Shown here: positions 22,471 to 26,702 of the stretch, piece after piece
How the letters are laid out: every line of letters begins with the position of its first letter
How positions within the stretch are numbered: position 1 is the stretch's first letter
NCBI GenBank assembly: GCA_045591985.1
Contig: JAZNTV010000081.1
Location: forward strand, 1 to 26,702
Source of the DNA: SIG588 sp045591985
Lineage (GTDB): Bacteria > Bacillota > Clostridia > Oscillospirales > Acutalibacteraceae
Direction: 5' to 3'
Length of the DNA: 26,702 nucleotides
Position numbers and translations under genes: made by a program
Notes under the pieces: model-generated
Databases searched by the model: none
What the model saw: the letters and a program-made list of their open reading frames with translations, nothing else
Told to the model about the DNA's origin: nothing

Positions 22471-23433
22471 ATGATTGGTCTGGATATCGGTGGCACCAAA
22501 TGTGCGGTGTCGGTGGGATGGGAGACGGCGGACGGGTTGCATATCGAATCCCGTCGCGAAATACCGACCGACCATAACCGCACTCCCGAGGACATATTGA
22601 AACAGTTGTGTGATATGGCGCGGGAAATGACCGACGATTTCTCGGCGGTGGGCATTTCCTGCGGCGGTCCGCTCAACAGCCGCACCGGCTACATACTCTC
22701 GCCCCCGAACCTTCCCGGTTGGGATGACGTGCCGGCGGTGGATATTGTGCGAGAACAGCTCGGCAGCGAGGCGGTGTTTTTACAAAACGATGCCAACGCC
22801 TGCGCGCTGGCCGAATGGCGGTACGGTGCCGGGCGCGGTACCGAAAACATGGTGTTTCTGACCTTTGGCAGCGGCATGGGTGCGGGTCTGATTCTCAACG
22901 GTAAACTTTATGACGGCACCACCGGCATGGCCGGGGAAGTCGGCCACATGCGCATGAGCGAATGGGGGCCTGTGGGATACGGCAAAAGCGGTTCGTTCGA
23001 AGGCTTTTGTTCGGGCAACGGTCTGGCGGCGCTCGGGCGTATGCTGGCACAAGAGGAATTGCAGTGCGGTCGGTCGGTGTCCTATTGCCGGACGATGGCC
23101 GATCTGCCCGCTGTCACCGCCAAAAGCATTGCGGAAGCGGCAGATGCGGGGAACGACGACGCCCGTCGCGTATACGCACTGTGTGCCGAAAAACTCGGTG
23201 CAGGGCTTGCTGTGCTGATGGATATTTTGAATCCCGAATGCATTGTGATCGGCAGCGTGTTTGCCCGCAGTGAGAATCTGCTCCGCGCAGCAATGGAACA
23301 GGCGATCGAACGGGAGGCGCTCTATCACACCCGTACAGCGTGTCGTGTGGTACCCGCCGCGCTGGGCAACAGTATCGGCGATTACGCCGCCCTTTCCTGC
23401 GCGGCATATGCAAAAAAGGAGTGTGTAAAATGA
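22471..23433 (+). CDS. ROK-family sugar kinase
   Basis: The product is a 320-residue cytoplasmic kinase that should phosphorylate a hexose, plausibly mannose freed by the upstream enzyme. The phosphate loop LDIGGTKCA opens the protein. GISCGGPLN, LQNDANACALAEWRYGAG and LTFGSGMGAGLI follow as in the ROK fold, and EVGHMRM carries the conserved His. The usual zinc motif CxCGxxGCxE is replaced by GKSGSFEGFCSG, so only one cysteine is near and the zinc site seems lost. It begins two bases after the GH38 stop and overlaps the next gene by ATGA, which makes it the middle gene of a tight operon. It could also be a glucokinase or an N-acetylmannosamine kinase; sequence alone does not decide. Confidence 0.9.
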   Translation: MIGLDIGGTKCAVSVGWETADGLHIESRREIPTDHNRTPEDILKQLCDMAREMTDDFSAVGISCGGPLNSRTGYILSPPNLPGWDDVPAVDIVREQLGSEAVFLQNDANACALAEWRYGAGRGTENMVFLTFGSGMGAGLILNGKLYDGTTGMAGEVGHMRMSEWGPVGYGKSGSFEGFCSGNGLAALGRMLAQEELQCGRSVSYCRTMADLPAVTAKSIAEAADAGNDDARRVYALCAEKLGAGLAVLMDILNPECIVIGSVFARSENLLRAAMEQAIEREALYHTRTACRVVPAALGNSIGDYAALSCAAYAKKECVK

Positions 23434-24050
23434 AAGAACTGATTACACGGTATCCCGCGCTGGCGGTGTGCCGTGAGGATATCGAAGGTTTGATTGCTGT
23501 TTTGACCGAGAGTTTCCGCGCGGGCGGCAAACTCTTGGTGTGCGGTAACGGCGGCAGCGCCTCCGACTGTGAACACATTGTGGGCGAATTGATGAAAAGT
23601 TTTGTGCTCCCGCGCCGTCCCGACGCATCGCTTGTGGAAGCGTTGGCCGACGACGAGGAAGGGGGGTACATTACGGAACACCTGCAGCAGGGGCTTCCCG
23701 CCATTTCGCTCCCCAGTCAGATCGGGGTATCTACCGCCTTTGTCAACGACGTGGCGGCGGATACGATGTATGCCCAACTCACCTACGCTTACGGCAAACC
23801 GGAAGACGTGCTGTGGTGTCTTTCCACCTCGGGCAACTCTCGCAACGCGGTGTTGGCCGCAAAGGTTGCACGTGCCAAGGGCATGAAAGTGGTGGCGCTG
23901 ACAGGCGCCAAGGAGAGCAAACTTTCGGCACTGGCCGATGTAACGGTGAGGGTGCCCGAAATCGAGACGTATAAGGTACAGGAGTTGCACCTGCCTGTTT
24001 ATCATACGGTGTGCTTGACGCTTGAGCGCACGTTCTTTCCCGAAACGTAA
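23430..24050 (+). CDS. GmhA-like SIS phosphosugar isomerase
   Basis: The product is a 206-residue SIS-domain protein of the phosphoheptose isomerase (GmhA) type. CGNGGSASDCEH (38-49) and LSTSGNSRNA bind the sugar phosphate. The metal ligands of GmhA can be matched: H49 and E53 in HIVGE, and a Gln and His eight apart in QELHLPVYH. So it is probably an active aldose-ketose isomerase and not the DiaA-type DNA-replication factor. The ATG overlaps the ROK stop as ATGA, with AAAAAAGGAG upstream. Beside a mannosidase and a kinase, its likely job is to isomerise the phosphorylated sugar. There are no other heptose genes in the window. Confidence 0.88.
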   Translation: MKELITRYPALAVCREDIEGLIAVLTESFRAGGKLLVCGNGGSASDCEHIVGELMKSFVLPRRPDASLVEALADDEEGGYITEHLQQGLPAISLPSQIGVSTAFVNDVAADTMYAQLTYAYGKPEDVLWCLSTSGNSRNAVLAAKVARAKGMKVVALTGAKESKLSALADVTVRVPEIETYKVQELHLPVYHTVCLTLERTFFPET

Positions 24051-24080
24051 ACGAGTTTAAAAAAGAAGGAGCAAACAACT

Positions 24081-26702
24081 ATGAAACGGATACTTTGTGT
24101 TTTGTTGTGCGCGGCACTGTTGGTGCCTTTTGCCGCTACGGTGTCGTGGGCGACGAGCGGGGCGTATGAACCGTGCGCAGAGGTGCCGTTTGCCTATAAC
24201 GGTGTCCGCTCGGTAGATGCCAATAACGAGATATTTTCCTACGGTACCGCGTTTGAAACACCGATCGACCTTACGGCCTTCGGTTACCCCGCAAGCGGCG
24301 TGATCCCATCGGGCAAACTGGCGTTGCAGATGGACGTCTGCATTTCGGGCACCGATGCGGTGGTCAAGGCGATGGAAACGCACGGTGTGAGCGGTCAGTT
24401 AGAGATCTCCTCGTCGGGGACCTGTGACAAAAACGAGTTGTCTGCGCCTTCAAATGTGATCAAGTGGACGGCGAATGCCTGGAACCGTATCACCATCGAC
24501 TTATCCCGCATCAGCGGTACGACGGGCGGCGCGTTCGACCCGACCAATTTCAACTATATGCGTATCTACATCGGCAACCTTGCCGCCTATGCGAGTGAGT
24601 ATGCGTATGTGAAATTTGCCAACGTGCAGGTGGTGGATCTCACGAAACCGCTGGATACCGCACCGGCTCTCGGTGACGGTACGCCCGCCGATCAAAAACC
24701 GCCGCAGAGCGTTCGTTACGACGCCCCCGCTTATGCGCCGATCGCGGAGATCGCGTACAGCGGTTCGTCGATGACGTTTGCGTCGGGTGAGGTGTATTCT
24801 TCCGGCGTGGAATTTGAGGCGATCGACCTCACGAAATACGGTTATCCGAAGACGGGTGCGATCGAAGCGGGCAAACTCGCTTTGCAGCTGGATTACTACA
24901 TCGAAGGCGGCGAAAATGCCGTCAAGATGTTGGAAAACGGACAGCTCGGCGGTCAGATCGAGATTTCGTCGGGCGGTACGTGTGACGTGCAGGAACTGTG
25001 TATGGCGCCCTCCCGTCTGAAAGGGAAGAACGGGCAGTGGGTGCGGGTGTTTTTTGATCTTGCATGGTTTACCGGCAAAACGGGCGGCGATTTCAACCCC
25101 GCTTCTTTCAACTTTTTCCGTATGTATCTGTCGGTTGCTCAAAACCACCCCGACGAGCGCCTCGAAATGCGGGTTTGCAACCTGCGTCTGGTGGATCTGG
25201 CGGCACCGCTGAGCGAAGCGGAGGCGCCCGAGATCGGCAACGGCACCTTTACGGCCGATCCGCCCGTGTTTGAGGCGCAGTCGATCTGGGATGGCTACAC
25301 CACCGATACGGCGGTGGTCGCAGGATACAATCTGCGCGAATACGCCAAACAGCACGACTTACTGTCGGTGACGGACTGGACTCCCGTTATTCAGAGTTTG
25401 GCGTACGGTCTGGCAAAGCAGGGCGGCGGTATGCTGTATATCCCGGCGGGCATCTATCCGTGTTACGGCGATATCCTGCTGCCGTCGGGCGTGACCCTGC
25501 AGGGCGATTGGCAAAATCCCGATGAGAGCATTACGGTGCAGGGCACGGTGCTTGCGGTGTACGCGGGCGAAAACCGTCCGAACGGTATGCCGTTTATCAC
25601 CATGTCCGACAATTCGTATATGCGCAGCCTTGCGTTTTGGTATCCCAACCAGCAACCGCAGGATCCCATAAACTACCCCTATACGATTTCGATGGGATCG
25701 ACCACCCATCTGAAAGATATTACGTTGGTCAACTCCTACAAGGGGATCACCGATCGCGGCGGCAGTTGCCCCGATATAGAAAATGTCTACGGCACGCCGC
25801 TGATGGTAGGTATGGATCTGGACATGATCTCCGACTCTTACGGAATGGAGAATGTCAATTTCTCGCCCCGCTACTGGGTGTATTCGGGTCTCGCGGGGGC
25901 ACCGTCCTCGCCGGAAGCGGAGGCGGCCTTGCGTGAGCAACTGTATTACGGTGCAACGGGAATGGTCATTCGCCGCATGGACTGGTCGTGGACGACCTAC
26001 ACCACCATAGATGGTTATTCGGTGGGTATCCATTTTGCGCAATCCGGCGGCGGCGATTGGTATCCCAACGGTCAGTGTTACGATATTACGCTGAAGAACT
26101 GTTACACCGCGTTGCAGGTCGACGGTACCGGCGGTGCGGGTATGGTGCTGAACGGCTTAACGGTGAAGGATTGCGAATACGGCGTGTTCTTCGGCGGCAA
26201 CGGACGTCTGTTCGTTTTTGACGGCGATATTTCCGGCAATGCGGCGGTAACGGTGAAGGGGGCGCAGGCGAAACTGTCGTTGCTCTCCACCCTTATTCGC
26301 CGCGGCACGGTCACCACCGAGGGCGGCTGGCTCACGGTGTTGGATACCCGATTCCAGACGGCAGCACCGCAGGTGACTTTGTTACAGGGGACGCAGGCAG
26401 CGGTGATGGCGGCGGCAACCGATTCGTGGGGCGATGCCGTTACGGTAAACAACAAAGCGTACTGTCTGTTTGTGCAAGAGGACGAAAATCCCATGACCGA
26501 AGATATGCCCGTTATCTCCCGCGAGGAAGGGCTCTATCAGCATCACCGTCCTGCGTCGAATGCGGTCACGGTGGCGGATCTCGACAACACGGGCGAAACC
26601 GACGTATCCGTCGCGTTGAACGCGCTGCTTCAAGCACAAGCGGAGACGGGCGGCACGGTGTATCTGAAACCCGGTTATTATCGCATCGATAACGCCGTTA
26701 CC
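24081..26702 (+). CDS. Large secreted beta-helix (pectate-lyase-like) protein, 3' end missing
   Basis: This gene is open to the window end: 874 codons without a stop. The signal peptide is residues 1-24 (cut after VSWA). Two related beta-sandwich domains follow, at about 31-205 and 213-378; both carry FETPIDLTAFGYP- or FEAIDLTKYGYP-type segments and end in VVDL or LVDL before the linker, so they are an internal duplication and probably bind carbohydrate. From about 418 comes a right-handed beta-helix of the pectate-lyase-3/GH55-like type (GGGMLYIPAGIYPC). A second such start, GGTVYLKPGYYRID, begins near 855, just before the edge. Catalytic residues cannot be named. The ATG follows GAAGGAG and lies 30 bases after the isomerase gene, so it belongs to the same operon and acts outside the cell. 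Confidence 0.88.
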   Translation, partial: MKRILCVLLCAALLVPFAATVSWATSGAYEPCAEVPFAYNGVRSVDANNEIFSYGTAFETPIDLTAFGYPASGVIPSGKLALQMDVCISGTDAVVKAMETHGVSGQLEISSSGTCDKNELSAPSNVIKWTANAWNRITIDLSRISGTTGGAFDPTNFNYMRIYIGNLAAYASEYAYVKFANVQVVDLTKPLDTAPALGDGTPADQKPPQSVRYDAPAYAPIAEIAYSGSSMTFASGEVYSSGVEFEAIDLTKYGYPKTGAIEAGKLALQLDYYIEGGENAVKMLENGQLGGQIEISSGGTCDVQELCMAPSRLKGKNGQWVRVFFDLAWFTGKTGGDFNPASFNFFRMYLSVAQNHPDERLEMRVCNLRLVDLAAPLSEAEAPEIGNGTFTADPPVFEAQSIWDGYTTDTAVVAGYNLREYAKQHDLLSVTDWTPVIQSLAYGLAKQGGGMLYIPAGIYPCYGDILLPSGVTLQGDWQNPDESITVQGTVLAVYAGENRPNGMPFITMSDNSYMRSLAFWYPNQQPQDPINYPYTISMGSTTHLKDITLVNSYKGITDRGGSCPDIENVYGTPLMVGMDLDMISDSYGMENVNFSPRYWVYSGLAGAPSSPEAEAALREQLYYGATGMVIRRMDWSWTTYTTIDGYSVGIHFAQSGGGDWYPNGQCYDITLKNCYTALQVDGTGGAGMVLNGLTVKDCEYGVFFGGNGRLFVFDGDISGNAAVTVKGAQAKLSLLSTLIRRGTVTTEGGWLTVLDTRFQTAAPQVTLLQGTQAAVMAAATDSWGDAVTVNNKAYCLFVQEDENPMTEDMPVISREEGLYQHHRPASNAVTVADLDNTGETDVSVALNALLQAQAETGGTVYLKPGYYRIDNAVT

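Noticed and set aside
20016..22685. A very long open frame antisense to the GH38 gene
   Set aside because: It arises from the GC-rich codon pattern of the sense gene. It has no ribosome site and its translation matches no family. The same holds for the long antisense frames at 12573-14333 and 15783-17231 over the SBP genes.

Overview
The window looks like a chromosomal segment of a gut-type Clostridia bacterium, most likely in the Oscillospirales/Ruminococcaceae area. This is inferred from the 23S and 5S rRNA ends, mid-to-high GC genes with AGGAGG-type ribosome sites and consensus sigma-A promoters, lipobox solute-binding proteins, a dockerin protein, and intergenic hairpin elements of a kind I recall from gut Clostridia. 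No genus can be fixed from the sequence alone.

Layout. (1) 1-515: the 3' end of a 23S rRNA gene, a 5S rRNA gene and a run of hairpins. (2) 550-5354: a patchwork of small genes and repeats. It holds a Nudix hydrolase, a composite palindromic tandem repeat that abuts a decayed C-terminal scrap of an epimerase gene, a MITE-like hairpin element, a SHOCT protein divergent from a small XRE regulator across two operator-like palindromes, an intact SDR epimerase, a frameshifted membrane zinc-ribbon gene divergent from a second XRE regulator, and many terminators. (3) 5400-10291: a 1365-residue secreted dockerin protein followed by a two-helix membrane protein. (4) 10379-17280: a leftward glycosidase gene overlapping a third XRE regulator by ATGA, divergent from three tandem paralogous lipoprotein solute-binding proteins (SBPs). 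Each SBP has its own perfect TTGACA-17-TATAAT promoter and its own terminator. (5) 17318-19932: a PHP-domain protein, a convergent AraC regulator and a divergent PhnP-like metallo-hydrolase. (6) 20088-26702: an operon-like run of GH38 alpha-mannosidase, ROK sugar kinase, GmhA-like SIS isomerase and a large secreted beta-helix protein cut off by the window end.

How the genes may work together (inference): regions 4 to 6 read as a mannose-glycan or plant/host-glycan utilisation locus. The beta-helix protein would act outside the cell, the SBPs would capture oligosaccharides, the clan GH-A and GH38 enzymes, neither of which shows a signal peptide, would cleave them inside, and the ROK kinase plus isomerase would feed the sugar into central metabolism. 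No ABC permease or ATPase is present in the window, so the SBPs must use components encoded elsewhere.

The most unusual points are: the -35 box of the third SBP promoter forms exactly the loop of the preceding gene's terminator; the glycosidase and SBP promoters carry mirrored TTGGCGGA boxes; a GmhA-type isomerase with all four zinc ligands sits in a mannosidase operon; and an epimerase gene remnant is joined to palindromic repeats.
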